DNA from: Phoebastria nigripes
Taxonomy: Eukaryota; Chordata; Aves; Procellariiformes; Diomedeidae
Assembly (NCBI GenBank): GCA_035582835.1
Contig: JAYKAV010003126.1
Location: 67,706-131,705 of the forward strand
Length of the DNA: 64,000 nucleotides
Direction of reading: 5' to 3'
A program made the position numbers and the translations under genes. Of this stretch, positions 1 through 11,969 are shown one piece after another. Every line of letters starts with the position of its first letter. Within the stretch, counting starts at the first letter, position 1. A model generated the notes under the pieces. It worked only from the letters and a program-made list of their open reading frames with translations, made no database searches and was not told where the DNA came from.

Positions 1-232
1 GGGAGGTTTAGATTGGACATTAGGAAAAATTTCCTTACTGAAAGAGTGGTTAAACATTGGCACAGGCTGCCCAGGGAAGTGGTGGAGTCACCATCCCTGG
101 AAGTATTTAAAAGACGTGTAGATGAGGTGCTTAGGGACATGGTTTAGTGGGCATGGTGGTGTTGGGTTGACGGTTGGACTCGATGATCTTAGAGGTCTTT
201 TCCAACCTTAATGATTCTGTTCTATTCTATTC
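1..232 (+). mobile_element. CR1 LINE, 3' end (left part outside window)
   Basis: This is the 3' end of a CR1 non-LTR retrotransposon in forward orientation. The conserved block runs from the end of the second open reading frame (gattggacattagg) through caggctgcccagggaagtgg, and ends in the typical ggtcttttccaacc followed by the short tail repeat attctattctattct near 215-232. The element is cut by the window start, so its length is unknown. It matches the CR1 at 49411-49920 (opposite strand) almost base for base over the shared part, so both belong to the same subfamily. No reading frame survives here beyond a short remnant of the reverse-transcriptase protein C-terminus. Confidence 0.93.
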
Positions 233-1037
233 TATCTCCATAGCTGAAACTTGCCATTATAGCTTTCAGTGGTTTTTGGTTTTTATGTTTTTTCCTTTTT
301 TCTTCCTTCTGAGAGGCCCCATTTCACTTTGGGAGACCCTGAGGACCAGATGCACTGAGGCAGCATAGATGGCAGTCACGTTCATTAGGTACTACAAAGG
401 CTACATATCAAACACTTTATTTACTAGTTGTTTACTACTGCATTTGAGCTGCAGCAAGTGACACATCAACAACAACAACAACTATGGATGTTAGTTTACT
501 CAAATATGAAAGTAGCTTTCTGCCAAAATTGTCTTCTGGTGCAAAACCTTTTTTTTTTGGGGGGGGGAGGTACTGCCTGTAGAAACAGATATTATTCTAC
601 ATGCAGTGATGGTTCTCTTCAGTTTTATGGCAGCTTTTACCATCTTTGAAAGTTCAATCATCATCCATAAGCAGTCGGAAATAACTTCTAATGTCTCTTA
701 GTTCTGTAAGTGTCCTAGAGTGACGTTAATTTAGCCTAGGCCATTTGAAGATATTTAATGTACAAAAGAACAGCTGAGTCCCTTCCTTCCTTATCGGAGG
801 CTGAATCTTTCCTGTATGTTACAATGCTCCAGTACAGAGAAATTTATATTCCATATTTAATGGAAAAATGTTTCTGAAAGTTTTCTCAGAACATTTTGTC
901 CTACAAGTTTTAAAAAATATTTAAACTTTTTGTTTCAACAAAGTTTGAAATTTTTTAATTGCCTGTCTAATGTGAGAACTTGTTCAACTCTGTGAAACGC
1001 TGAGCATGACTGACATCCACACATTTTCCTGGTTCAG
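233..1037. other. Unique DNA without a recognisable gene
   Basis: AT-rich sequence with only short chance reading frames. Small landmarks are a (CAA)n run near 468-483 and an abrupt T10-G9 homopolymer junction at 549-567, which is prone to sequencing and replication slippage. The last 25 bases are pyrimidine-rich and end in an AG that could be the acceptor of the candidate exon at 1038. Confidence 0.6.
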
Positions 1038-1202
1038 GAATATATGAAAAACCCAAAGACATGAAGAAGACTATGAGCACAGCNCTGAAAAAGTCAGTGT
1101 CACAGCTGTCCTGTGATCAGTCAGTGTACACAGGTCTGTCTTCTCAGTCACTTNCAACCAAAAAGTTCCTGTATTGCATCAAAAATCGCTGCTATCGACC
1201 CT
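1038..1202 (+). CDS. Candidate internal coding exon, protein not recognised
   Basis: A 165-base stretch bounded by a plausible acceptor (acattttcctggttcag before 1038) and a consensus donor (gtaagttc from 1203). Exactly one frame is open across it; the other two stop within 30 bases. The frame starts after two bases and ends with one spare base (phase 1 in, phase 1 out), giving 54 full codons. Codon choice is coding-like: CTG, GTG and CAG dominate and TTA/CTA are absent. The product is basic and serine-rich (it includes KKSVSQLSCDQS and ends in YCIKNRCYRP). One of the two Ns (1084) is in a GCN alanine codon and so is silent. It has too few codons after its first Met for a 60-residue ORF cut-off. 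No family is recognised and I could not find a convincing neighbouring exon; a chance exon remains possible. Confidence 0.37.
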
Positions 1203-3285
1203 GTAAGTTCAAAGCCTTCATTTTTTACTATTAAATTTTGTCCTGGCGAGTATGCTATTATCAGGCTAACTTCAGTTCCCTTCAATCCATAGAAGTGAGG
1301 TTGAAAAGAGAGCTCTAACACAGATCATTATAGCATTATAGCATTGAATCTGTTTGAATGAAAACTTTGTCCTGACCACTCTTTAAAGTATATGTGATAA
1401 GCACTGTTCTTTCATAGTCGGAGGAGGACAGTTGTATTTAATTCCTTTAATTTCTTTATTTAAATTAGTATTTAATTATAGTCAGGTGATTTTAAATTCA
1501 CAGTGACAACAAATTATAAAAGATAAAAAATAAAAGGCTGAAATATTTTAAACACAAATGTGGTCAATATGTTTGAAGATGCAATCTCAAAATCTGAAAA
1601 CGCAGGGGTTTTGTTTTGAACTGCCTTACTCTTCCTCTTCATTTTATACAGTAAAGTAAAATTTCTACATTCTGCAAGAAAAATTAGAAAAGAAAAAAAA
1701 AAAAAAAGCCAGCCACTTGATTGTCCCTCTGGAATAAGATAAGAATCATATAAAGCAGCTCTGAAATTCAGAGATTTCTTGAAATATACTGGTGCAGGTA
1801 GGGACAACAAAGTACTAGTCTGGAGCACCAAAACACTGCAGCACTGTTTAATTACCTCGTTCTCAGCTCATCACTTGGGACACAGTAGGATCCTCAGTGC
1901 CAATGTGCTGGAGGACATCAACACCGTGAAAAATAATATGGAAGACTGAAAAAGGAAAAAGCAAATCCATACATACTGACAGGCACATTCCACAGTGAAG
2001 GTCAGAAGACAAACAGGACATACAGGAAGTAGACAACAAAAAACCAAAACAGGTTTGCAGTTGACTGTATAGATCACTGGCCCTTCTGCAACTGTGTCCA
2101 AACATACAAATAATCTCCCCAGAAGATGAAAAAAAAATAAGTAAAGCAGTTTTTTCTGTGTTTACTATGCTTCCACATGAAACAACTTGTCACTTTGACT
2201 GCATCAATAAGATGGAAGAACTGGGTGTTGTCTGTGATGAAGTAGCAGCGAAGGAACTCACAGCAACCGCAAATGCACCAAAAAATGTTAGGTAGCAACC
2301 TAGGATAAAACAAATATAGGTAAAATAAACAACGGAAAAAGGTGACAAAGATCTTGGAAGTGCCACTGCATTTCTTTAAAAAGAAATAGAAAACAGAATT
2401 TGGTTCAAGAATGAAAGAAATTATCTTAAAAAGGATATTTGCTTCCTGAATACATCTATAAGCAAAACACAACAAATCACTGATAAGCTACTCAGAACTA
2501 CTGATTAGACCATATGTTAGACCATATGTTCAACAAGTTAAAACAAGGGATTAAAAGGTCATTTTGCATCTTGGAGGATCAGACTATTGGCGATTTACTG
2601 TTATTTACCCATTCATATTGTTTTGGCTGTCGGTTTGTGAAGATTGTGGCAGTGACTGTAAGCATGTAGGGATACATGCCTAGCAGCATAATCTTCCAAA
2701 AACTGAGATGCAATTATCTCTAACATAATCAGAGCTTTTGTGCAAACCCCACTCTTCCCTGAAAAAAAAGACTAGTTAAACATCAGCAAAGGCAAGTGTA
2801 GCGAAGGAAACATGAAGCTTGTAATTAAATCTGACAGGAAGTAAAAATAAAAGCTATTTATACACCATTAACAAGGAGATGTTTAAATGAACACAGTCAG
2901 GTGTTGTGAGAAGTTGAGAAGTGATGCAGTAAATGAGAAAAAGACCTGTAAGGGAGAGAAACTTAATGCAATCCTCCAGAACAAGGAAAAGACAAAAGCG
3001 ACTATTTCTGTTTATTCCAGAAGAATCTGGATCAGACAGTGTAGCAGTACAGAAACTTATCTTCTACCTTATTACGGTATTTCAGTTCTCTGCAAAAGCA
3101 GGTCTGAAGCTTACATAAATAATCAAATATCTGCACTGAATTAATTAATATTGAATCACAAGCCACAGGACTGGGGGACAGGGAAGTTATGAGGATTCAC
3201 TAGCTTCTACCCTCGTAGTGAGTATCTGTTTCCAGCAATATCTCATATTAACAAAATTTCTCCAATACACTTTTGGATTATGTTT
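1203..3285. other. Unique DNA, probably intronic or intergenic
   Basis: Nothing gene-like stands out. There is an A-rich run near 1693-1707 and a 12-base tandem duplication (ttagaccatatg twice, 2505-2528). A 133-residue open frame on the - strand (2074-2475) is rich in Phe and Leu, as expected from A-rich DNA read backwards, and is not taken as a gene. Confidence 0.55.
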
Positions 3286-3371
3286 GCCGTTATTATCCAG
3301 AAAAAATGATAATCTATCCTGAAGGTCTGCCTTTATTATCCAGAAAAAATGATAATCTATCCTGAAGGTCA
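3286..3371. repeat. Recent 43-base tandem duplication
   Basis: Two adjacent 43-base copies (3286-3328 and 3329-3371) differ at only two positions. Each contains ttattatccag, an A6 run and gataatctatcctgaaggtc. A third copy starts with only gcc. The near identity shows a recent local duplication, probably by replication slippage or microhomology. No coding function is evident. Confidence 0.95.
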
Positions 3372-3510
3372 GCCATGCTTCCCAGGCTTGTAGCTCCAAA
3401 ATTTTCACCCTTGGGTCTACACTTGGTCTTTGCTATCTATACGAACCTCAGCTCAAAGTCGTAAGTGAAGGTAATAACAACTGATAATGCTATAATGCAT
3501 AAATACATTT

Positions 3511-3545
3511 CATAATAGTATAAAGGAATTCATAATAGTATAAAG
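3511..3545. repeat. 20-base tandem duplication, 1.75 copies
   Basis: The unit cataatagtataaaggaatt (3511-3530) is followed directly by cataatagtataaag (3531-3545) with no mismatch. It lies 140 bases from the 43-base duplication, so this segment seems prone to slippage. Confidence 0.9.
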
Positions 3546-3896
3546 TGATGGGGAGGTGTCACCCAGTTAATAACATCTATAAATGCCATTGTCCGCTTAG
3601 TTTCATAAGTAAGATAATTATTGTTAGTGCAGTGAGCGAAGAGGTCAAAGGAGCTTTGTTGTTTCCATTTCATCCTGCATCTGTACTTTNTGATTCAGTA
3701 ATCTTTGCACAAATGCTGAAATGCTAAATATGGATTTTTCCTTTTCCCAAATATTAGCATATTTCAAAATTAGAAATGTAGATTAGTATCTCCAATAACT
3801 ATTGCGTGTCTGAGAGTCACAACAGATACTTCACTTACTTTCTTTACACTTGCTAAAGGTCAAACAAGTTCAACATGATTGAATTTTGATGCATGA

Positions 3897-3950
3897 GCCA
3901 GTGGGCAGAGGAGTCTTCCAGGATCTCGTCAGCCTTAAATTCTATAATTA
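3897..3950 (+). mobile_element. Possible fossil CR1 3' tail
   Basis: The stretch reads gggcagaggagtcttccagg, then ggatctcgtcagccttaaat and tctataatt. It resembles the 3' end of old CR1 subfamilies, in which a ...ttccagccttaaattctatgattc block ends the element. Only about 50 bases can be aligned by eye, so this is tentative. Confidence 0.3.
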
Positions 3951-6900
3951 ATTGTACAAATATAATGCTGGAAAGGGAATATTTCATTGTATTGCCTATG
4001 TGCATAGAATTTCTTTATACGAAACATGGCATCAAAATTATAGCACTCTGCCACACTCACTGTGTTCTTAATGTGAAGTCATCTCAATGATGTTTGATGA
4101 CTTAAGCACTGCTATAAATAAGTCCTTGTTGATAAGTTAAGATTGGTGAGTCTTGTTGGTATGGAAGGCAAAGGGTGGGGTTTTGCTACTGGTTCAGTGG
4201 AGAATATTTCTGTCCTCCACAGAAAGAAAAAAAAAGGAAAAAGAAAAAAGAGGGTACTAGAGTTGCTATTATTGGCATATCAATAAGTATTAAATATTAA
4301 TGAAATTAGTTAGGCTAAAGTTAAAGATAATAGAAGTCTGTGATATGGAAGACAAGTTAACTATANGTCTATTGTAGAGCNCACGTTGTCTAGAAAAAGC
4401 TGTTTTGTGAAAAGCAGTGTCACTAAAATGACAGTTATTTCATGAATTTATTTTTTAATTCTCCNAAGTTGAGAATATCACTGTACTTTCTACTGTGTCT
4501 TCTCAAAATTTCCCTGGAGTTATCACTTTCTAAGAGTTTAGCTGACTGAGTTTCTATTATACATCCTTTAAATCTGAGGTTAATTGGCCTTTGGAAGAGC
4601 TTACACCACAAAAATGTATTGCCTGAATTCTATCTCATTTTTACACACTTAATTTCAAATCATAGACACCCTAGAGCATCTTGTCTGGCTGCGTGAGTCA
4701 CCTGCTTGCCTGTACCAGTGTCTGAGGTATCCTGGTGCATCGCTAATGGCTCTGCATGTCTATGTTTACACAACCGCGGCTGCTTCTTAGATGGCTTTTG
4801 TAGGTGAACTGGGACATATCTCTCAGGGGATGCTTAGACATGCTGCTCAGCAGGCAATGGGATGAAGGTCTATGACATGTCTGATGTGTGTCAGCTTTAT
4901 GTATTCAGAAAAGTTCCCTTTGGCTCTTGGCTTATGAGAGGTATCTCCAAATGCGTTAAAAACCCAATGTTTCAAAGCTGTAAATGTATTCAGTGCAGGT
5001 TTGGTCTGTTTTCTTGTCTGTCATGGCAAGCTGGTAAGGAACAGTGTTAATACTGACAGAATGTGGATGTTTCCTTAGGCAAAGGATTTCTATAAATCAC
5101 AGATGTGCTGCTGGAGAACAGGGTTCTGCCTAACAGTGTGAGGCATCCTGCTATCTTCTGACAGCCATTGACTAGCAGTCCTGTCCTCCTGCGGTCCTTG
5201 AAAGTTTTAGTGTTTTTCTCTGACCGGTTTAAAAACACTCTGTTCACGTGCACTGCACCCAACTGATTCCACTGCACAGTATCTTCACCCGTAATATTCT
5301 CGGCTATAAAGATGATTCAGCCATACACAGATCATCTATACACAAGGAAAGAGAAGAGAGTTGCCTTTGCAAAAAGAAAAATAAAGTACATTTCCAGAAG
5401 GAATGCTTATGGATAGTCCAAATAATGCATTGTATATAAAAAGTTAACTAAAGAATGCAATGATGTCCTGTTCAGGAGACACAATATCAGCACATGTACT
5501 GTTAAGAAGAGCCAGCACCACTGCATTCAGAGTGTCATGGTGACAACCTGTTTACCATCATTTTGCTTGACTGACTTTCTGGGATTGATCCTGACTCAAA
5601 TCTGGAAATTTTGCTCAGGCAAAATCCCCAATTGAGCTTAATAAATTCTTGCTAGCGAGGGTTTGGAAAGGCAAATCCCCAAGATGTCATTTGTTGTCTT
5701 TCCATGAGGAGTATCTATTGTATGTAATGAGTAAAACTGTGGACTTTTGTGATGTTTTTTCATTCACATTTTTTAAAGATTAATTGATTTAATTTGATTT
5801 ATACCTACATTCAGTTGAGGGAAGACTGTTAAACAATTCAATGAACTGGTACTGATCATCGAATATATAATTTACATTCATTGGAACTGGTGCGGGTTCC
5901 AAATCTTTGTGATTTTACTTTTACTAGCCTAATGCAATGAAAAATGAATTGGTATAGAGGCAGGAGATTCTTCACCTGATTCAACTCAAGATTCATGGGC
6001 TTTGCTTAAGCAGTCAAGGCAAATTTCTTATATGGAAGGTGAGTAAATAACTGACTTTAATACTGTACTCAAGGAGTTAATTTTTTTTTCTCAGTCAAGC
6101 CTTGATCTTTTCTGACCTTAGGTTCATGCAGGCAGAATCCAAGCATTTCTTAAGAGAAGACTCAAAGACCAGTCAGAATTACTCATTTTCCCTCCTGTCC
6201 TTATTTTAGCTGTCATGATTGTTAAGGCTATTCTTGGTTTTAAATCTTGCCCTCCCTCATTGTGTTCACTGCTCTCCTCTCACACAGGGAAACCACCACT
6301 TCAACAGCACTTAGCCTTGGCAACAGGATGGAGCTTTGAAATGCTGCATGCTTGGGAACAAAGAATCTGAATTTTCATTAAAGTTTATGTATCTCAGTGA
6401 TGGAGAACAATTACATGATGACTCAACCTGCATAACTGTTATCAAATGGCAGGAAAGGACCTCATTCATAAAATTTCCCCAGCCCCATATTTTCCAGATT
6501 AAGACACAACATTTCATGCTAACATATCTTCCTCTAACAACACGAATACAAAAAACCCAAAGTGAATAGATGTCTGTTAGGCAAAGCATGGGAAGGTTTG
6601 CTGAACCCTGATGGCTGGTTTGGCCAGATAAAAGGAGTCCATTTCAGCTCTGCTCACTTGGACAAGTTCAGCATGACAGATCGTGCAAAAATTTCCATGC
6701 CACATATAACAGCCATGCTCATTGGTTATTCATGAAGGTGCAGCTTCTGTCCTCCCAGGAGTCAGCTGTACCCTGTCTCTGTGTTGAAATCCCTCCTGTT
6801 GTCTCCATGATCCTTCTGCCTATTTCTGATGCAGAGGAAGGTTGAGATGGAGTTGTCGTTTCCAGCGTGCTCCCAACTCCTGCATTGCATTTAGCTTTTT

Positions 6901-7435
6901 TTTCTTTGCTTCTCAAAAATTCTCCAAAGGCTGCCACAGTGCTCCATCCTATGCACCTCTAGACTTCAGCTTCTAGTTCAAAGTCACCAAATCTGACATG
7001 GCAAGATACGGTGTTATTGCTGACTTGGTTCTCNACGGGTAACACTAGTGTGATCGTTCCCTTTTAGAGCCACGAGTGCTGCTGGTTTGCTTTTGTTCTT
7101 TGTAGCAAATTACCTGTTGTTGTGTTATGTACAGCCACTTTACTCTCGTGTTACGTCTTTCTTCTAATTGCTAGCCAAAAGGATCTCCTGATGATGTGGG
7201 TCAGACTTTCTTGATGATATTTTGTATTTCTTGGAGCTCAGATTTATTTATCCCCTCTGCTCCTGGACAGGCAATAGTCAGACTCAGTGTAAGGATCTAC
7301 TGGCTACACTGAGTGCTTACAAAGGACCTGATATATAAAGGTGTTTAGGTGCCAAAGCATACCAACAGATCTACTGTGGAATGGCCAAAGCTTTTAAAGT
7401 GTCTACCTGCAACTTGAAAAATAAAAGTGGTAAAA
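3951..7435. other. Unique DNA without a recognisable gene
   Basis: AT-rich sequence with scattered short open frames on both strands and no convincing exon. A strong donor-like site (atggaag then gtgagtaa at about 6040) follows a short stretch open in two frames, which is not enough to call an exon. The block near 7340-7360 (aaaggtgtttaggtgcc) resembles a widespread old sauropsid repeat motif but is too short to assign. Confidence 0.5.
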
Positions 7436-10223
7436 CTAATTAAAAAGGAAAAACAACCAATGAAGAGTCTTCTCAGAGAGTTTTTTCTCGGAAGGAGTAA
7501 TGTCCACCTTATCACACTTTCCAAGATTCAGTTTCCACATAAAACTCTTATTTCCATAGTTGATGTGGATACTTGATACTGTAAGTTCACAAAAGCTCAT
7601 GCTGACTTTTTGTGGAAGCCCATGACTAGGTATGAGCTGCCTTCCACCCTCCTCTCTAGAGATGTTCCTCATGCTTTTCCTACCAAGTCAAAGAAGAAGG
7701 ATGTAGCACCACAGATGATCTCTGAAGGGAGATCTATGCTCTCTCTCTGGTGCCTGTAGGGGAAACCATTAGAAAATGCTAGACACTTCCCTCTAGCCAA
7801 CAGAGACTCCTGAGATACCACCTTATGAAACAGAGCCAGTTCCTTTTTGTAGCCTAATGATGATGTCACTTCCACCTTTTGTGCATAATTGCACAGTGGT
7901 CTATGGACATACCGAGGGCATGGGACATCTGGCCTCTTGGTCTTCCACTCTAACCCAAGAACATTCACTTCCCACCAGACGGTGAGTTTTGCGAACTTTG
8001 ATGTTGCAGCGTGTTTCACAGTTGAAAATTTGAAAAGCATGAGACCTGGAGGGAGTCAGTAAGAGAAAATCTGATATATTCTGTGCATACCAAAGATCAT
8101 AATTTTGTATTTTAAATAAGACTGTTATAGATTAAACAAAACACAACACATAAACACTTCTGGGTACAGGGACCAAAATCCCTATTTCTGGTGCTACCAG
8201 ATGAGTGATTTATGCTGAAAGCAAGACCTTCCCTGCCATGCCCACAAACATGCAAAGGACATGACTGACTGACTTTTTCTGAGTACTGGGTGCTACTTTC
8301 TGAACGAAACCCCACTCTTATTGAATCCAAACCCTGCAGCTACACTGAGAAAATATCTTTTCAGGATTTCTTGTTTCATAACAAAATTCTGATGTTTCAG
8401 CTCATTTCCAGAGTTGGAGTGAAAACTCAATATGAAAACAGATTTCCAAAATGTTGTGTTTTTTCCAGGAAAGAGTTGTTGTTTTTACCTTAGCNCTGCT
8501 CCCTAAATGGATGACTTCAGAAAGATTTAAACTTCATTAAAGGTAGGGAGGAAAACCTCATTTGTTCGCATTATACATCAGGGCTGACTGCCTTGTGCTC
8601 TTCAGATTGCCAATCAGGCTGATGGCGGCTTTGCTCCACTGTGGCTTACTTCATCNTGACTCTGAAATGTAAGTTTATGTCTTTAACCGTGCAAATGTTT
8701 AGTACATTTTGATAATATCCTGTGACCTACCTTTTCAAGTTTTAAATAGTTCACAACCCTTTTTTCTCCACCTGTTTCCTGAGGAACAGGAACGTGGGCA
8801 GACAGCACCCTCTGCAGCGAACGATGGGGAAATGAGAGTATGATCTCTTCCAGGGACTTTTTTATTTGTGCTGTATCGGATCTATCTGCTCGGAGCCCTC
8901 TTCCACACTCTGCTTTCAATGGACAAGCAAAACAATGGAGTTTGGAGCTGCTGTGAAAGCGGACACAGGCAGAAGCATCTCAGGATATCTTGAAGCATGT
9001 GTGGTGTTGCAGAGAAGGGAGATGGTGGCTAAATTGAGTTTAAAATATCCAAAATTTTATGGCACATGCTTTTTCAGGTGCTATTGTCTCCTTTCTCCCC
9101 AGAGGTTATCTTTTTTTTTACAAGTACAACCTTGCCTTATGCTACAGGTATGAGATTTAAGATTTTTTTCTAAGTTACAGTTCTTTTACATGCAATGTGT
9201 TAAAGGAATCACAGTCGAAGGACACGCCTCTCATTTGCAGAATGGGAAGCTGCTCCAGACTCCTGGCAGACCAGAAACCTTCCTGTGTTGTCCCAGCTGT
9301 GGGCACCCCTGTGATTTAGTCGTATCTCCTACCAAGAAGGGCAACAAGTGCTGCAAATACACTGATACAAAAACCTTGGGTTCAGAGTAGTTTTGCCAAA
9401 CCACAAAAGAACAAGACAATTTTCTCCCAGTAAGAGTAACAGCAATGGCCCCATCTTCCTCCATGCTAAAGCGATATGTTAAAGTGATCTTTCTCACCAG
9501 GAAAACAGCCTTTTACCTGGACCAGAAGTTTAATACCATCTTCCAGTCCTTGTTTTCTTAGAGGATCCTCAGCTGCTTTCCAANGAACCCTGGTCCAGCT
9601 CCCAAACGTGCAGCCTTCCTCTACACCAGCTCCTAATTAAAACAGGTTGGAAGTAGAAATAGACCTCCAAACTTTGACCAGTTTAAGAAAATACAGTTAT
9701 TTGATGAAAACAAAAGGTGGTAATTTCAAGTATCATGGGGACTACCTGATAGTATCTCAAGTCACATCAGGGTTGGCAGATTCCTGAAAACGTAAACCTG
9801 AACCTTGCACACAGGTGCAATTTAGTGGGCAGCAGCTCACATTTATGGTGTGGGCCTTGTGGTGTAGGTTTACCCAGGTTTCAGACCATGTTGCTGTGCT
9901 TTGGATTCCATCTGATATCTGAATAAACCAGTCCGAAGGTATCTTGGATTCTTCTGTGCGCTGCAACATCTTGCATGATGGAGACACACGCAAATTATCC
10001 ACGTAAGTGGATACTTCTCTTAATCTCTCTGTACTTCTGCTGAGCTACCACTAAGGGTTCGTCCTACTCTTTGGACTATTTTATAAATCCTTCTAGGAAC
10101 ACTCTCTTGTATGCGAGCAAACTCTTGAGATTCACAAACTCTTTCTGCTGGGGCAGAGCGGCAATAATGCAATGAAATGATTTCTATCTGCTTTTTCCAC
10201 TTTTTTGAGGGAGAAGCACTCAA
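7436..10223. other. Stretch with few stop codons and raised CpG; possible exons, strand unclear
   Basis: This 2.8 kb block has more open frames than the rest of the window, mostly on the - strand (7436-7672, 7669-8040, 8683-8919, 9231-9497, 9757-10002, 10020-10223) and some on the + strand (8866-9153, 9190-9390). CpG is visibly denser than in flanking DNA. Several frames end at splice-like borders, for example - strand donors gtatgt near 7910 and gtaggt near 8735, and a + strand acceptor catttgcag before 9241. The + segment 9241-9390 encodes a Cys-rich stretch (CCPSCGHPCD) ending in a stop. Because both strands and sometimes all frames are open, I cannot decide whether this is a real gene, a decayed gene or simply GC-richer DNA. 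Confidence 0.25.
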
Positions 10224-10301
10224 AAATTGGAAGAGTTTTAAAAAATAAACAACAATGTTTGTAAACTGCTAAATTAAGTTTCAAATTTCAAGTACTCTCA
10301 G

Positions 10302-10324
10302 GGTTTCAGATTTAACCTGAAACC
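10302..10324. repeat. Short perfect inverted repeat
   Basis: Arms ggtttcag (10302-10309) and ctgaaacc (10317-10324) are perfectly complementary around a 7-base loop. No terminator or regulatory role can be inferred in this eukaryotic context. Confidence 0.7.
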
Positions 10325-10644
10325 TTTAAAAGCAACCACGTGCATCTGTTTGCTGACACACACACACAAACACTGGCGCGTACAGAAAACTGGGCACAGA
10401 GATCCAGTAAGTTTTACTATGCCCATGAGATGAAAACTTAATGTCAAATTTCAAATCATAACTGTGAGATGTTATAACACGTGGAGAAAATTTGGAAAAT
10501 ATACAATAGATGTTATTTTCTGCTCTCCAAAAAATGTTTTGGCTCCCAAATCTCTTCCACAATTTTTCAGGCTTTCCAAAATATTCTGTTTTTAAAGTCA
10601 CAGAGAGGTCTAATTTCACTCAGGTTAGGGCAGTCATGGTCAAA

Positions 10645-10684
10645 TTGGTTCATAATTGAACCAACTGGTTCATAATTCAACCAA
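10645..10684. repeat. Tandem pair of 20-base palindromic units
   Basis: Two adjacent units each read (t/c)tggttcataatt(g/c)aaccaa. The first (10645-10664) has 7-base arms ttggttc and gaaccaa around ataatt, so it is a palindrome by itself. The second (10665-10684) is a slightly altered direct copy. A further degraded copy may follow to about 10712, and related gttggttgaac and attgaaccaaa motifs recur near 10790-10835. Confidence 0.85.
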
Positions 10685-10965
10685 TGAATCATATCAATTC
10701 ATAATGGTTTAGTCTGGTGGGTTTTTTAATTGTGGAATACTAGCTCTTCCTCATAATTTAAAGCATGTTGGAAATGTGGGTTATTCCTCTTTGATCTAAA
10801 GTTTGGTTGAACAGTTGGAAATTGAACCAAATGTGGCATAATGCACCTCTCTTTATGTAGACATACATAAAATTTCACGGTTTAGTGGTTTTGACTGAAA
10901 TAACTGTCTGAACATAGAGAATAAAAAGAATTCTTCAGTCCCAGTGTTTCTCCTCACTCTACCCA

Positions 10966-11110
10966 AAAGCATATAGGAACCTCCATCCTAGATCAGACCA
11001 AAGGACCACATAGTATAACATCCCACCTCTGAACGTGGTGCGTAAAGGGAGTTGCAGGAAGTAAATGATAAATAGGGCATGTACAGAGCAATTCCTCTTC
11101 CAGCCTTCCA
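10966..11110 (+). repeat. Decayed ancient amniote interspersed repeat
   Basis: The block ataggaacctccatcctaga followed by tcagaccaaagg and accacatagtataacatccc resembles an interspersed family common in turtle and crocodile genomes, whose copies carry a ...gggtcagaccaaaggtcca...agcccagtatcctgtc... core. The later segment (gagcaattcctcttccagcc) fits the same family's continuation. Divergence is high, as expected for a copy older than birds. The match is from memory of the family consensus. Confidence 0.45.
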
Positions 11111-11969
11111 AGTTTTTGAGCAATCAGATGTTTAGAGCAACCATTTACCATGTTACAGTCAATAAATGAGAAAAATCAGCCAGAGGGTGGTGGGTTTTAT
11201 TTTTTTTTGTTTGGGGTTGTTTTTTTTTTTTCTTCCTAGTGTTGGTTGAACAACCAGAGTAATTGCTCCACTCATCAAGCAAATTCTTTAAGTCTTTTTC
11301 TTGTATAGCTTGACATAGCACTTGAAAAGACTGAGGGCTGCTGATGTGTACTTCAAGACACTCACAAAATACATTTTTGCAAACACTGTAAATGTAGCCA
11401 ACTACATTGTAGTGAAGAATCTATTTTTTAGTTGGCTAAAAATATCCCAATGACCACAGCTAATGATGGAGGGAATTAACTGGATTTCACCGTGGCTTCA
11501 TTTTTTGAATTACAGGCCCTATTGTCACATTCAAGTTTTTTTCTAGGTAAATAAGCCATGGGCTGAAAGCTGTTAAAAGGTCAAGGAATGATCCTGAGTT
11601 ACCTGGAAACACTTCAGGATGGAGAACATGGTGCCACTCTATATTACTTGGAAGGAAAAAGCCTCCAGGGAAAATCTTAAAGCAACCTTGTTGTCTTATT
11701 CTGGAAAGGTGTAAGAGCAGACACCAAAGTTGTTTTTCCTGTTTTTGCTCTGATAAAGTCACTGTAAAGAAAAAGAAATGTCATTCGCATATCAAAAAGG
11801 GAAAGAAAATCACCTGGTACAGTTTTGCCAGGCTACTTAGACTTGCAAATACTGTTGATGGACAAAAGAGGAAAGCATCGTGAGAAAATTCCAAGAGCAG
11901 GCTACTGAGGGATTTCTGCTTAAAATCCTCTTTCAGGTGTTTTTTAGAAACTAAAATAGTGATAATGGT

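Noticed and set aside
2074..2475. A 133-residue - strand open frame
   Set aside because: Phe/Leu/Tyr-rich composition follows from A-rich DNA read on the other strand.
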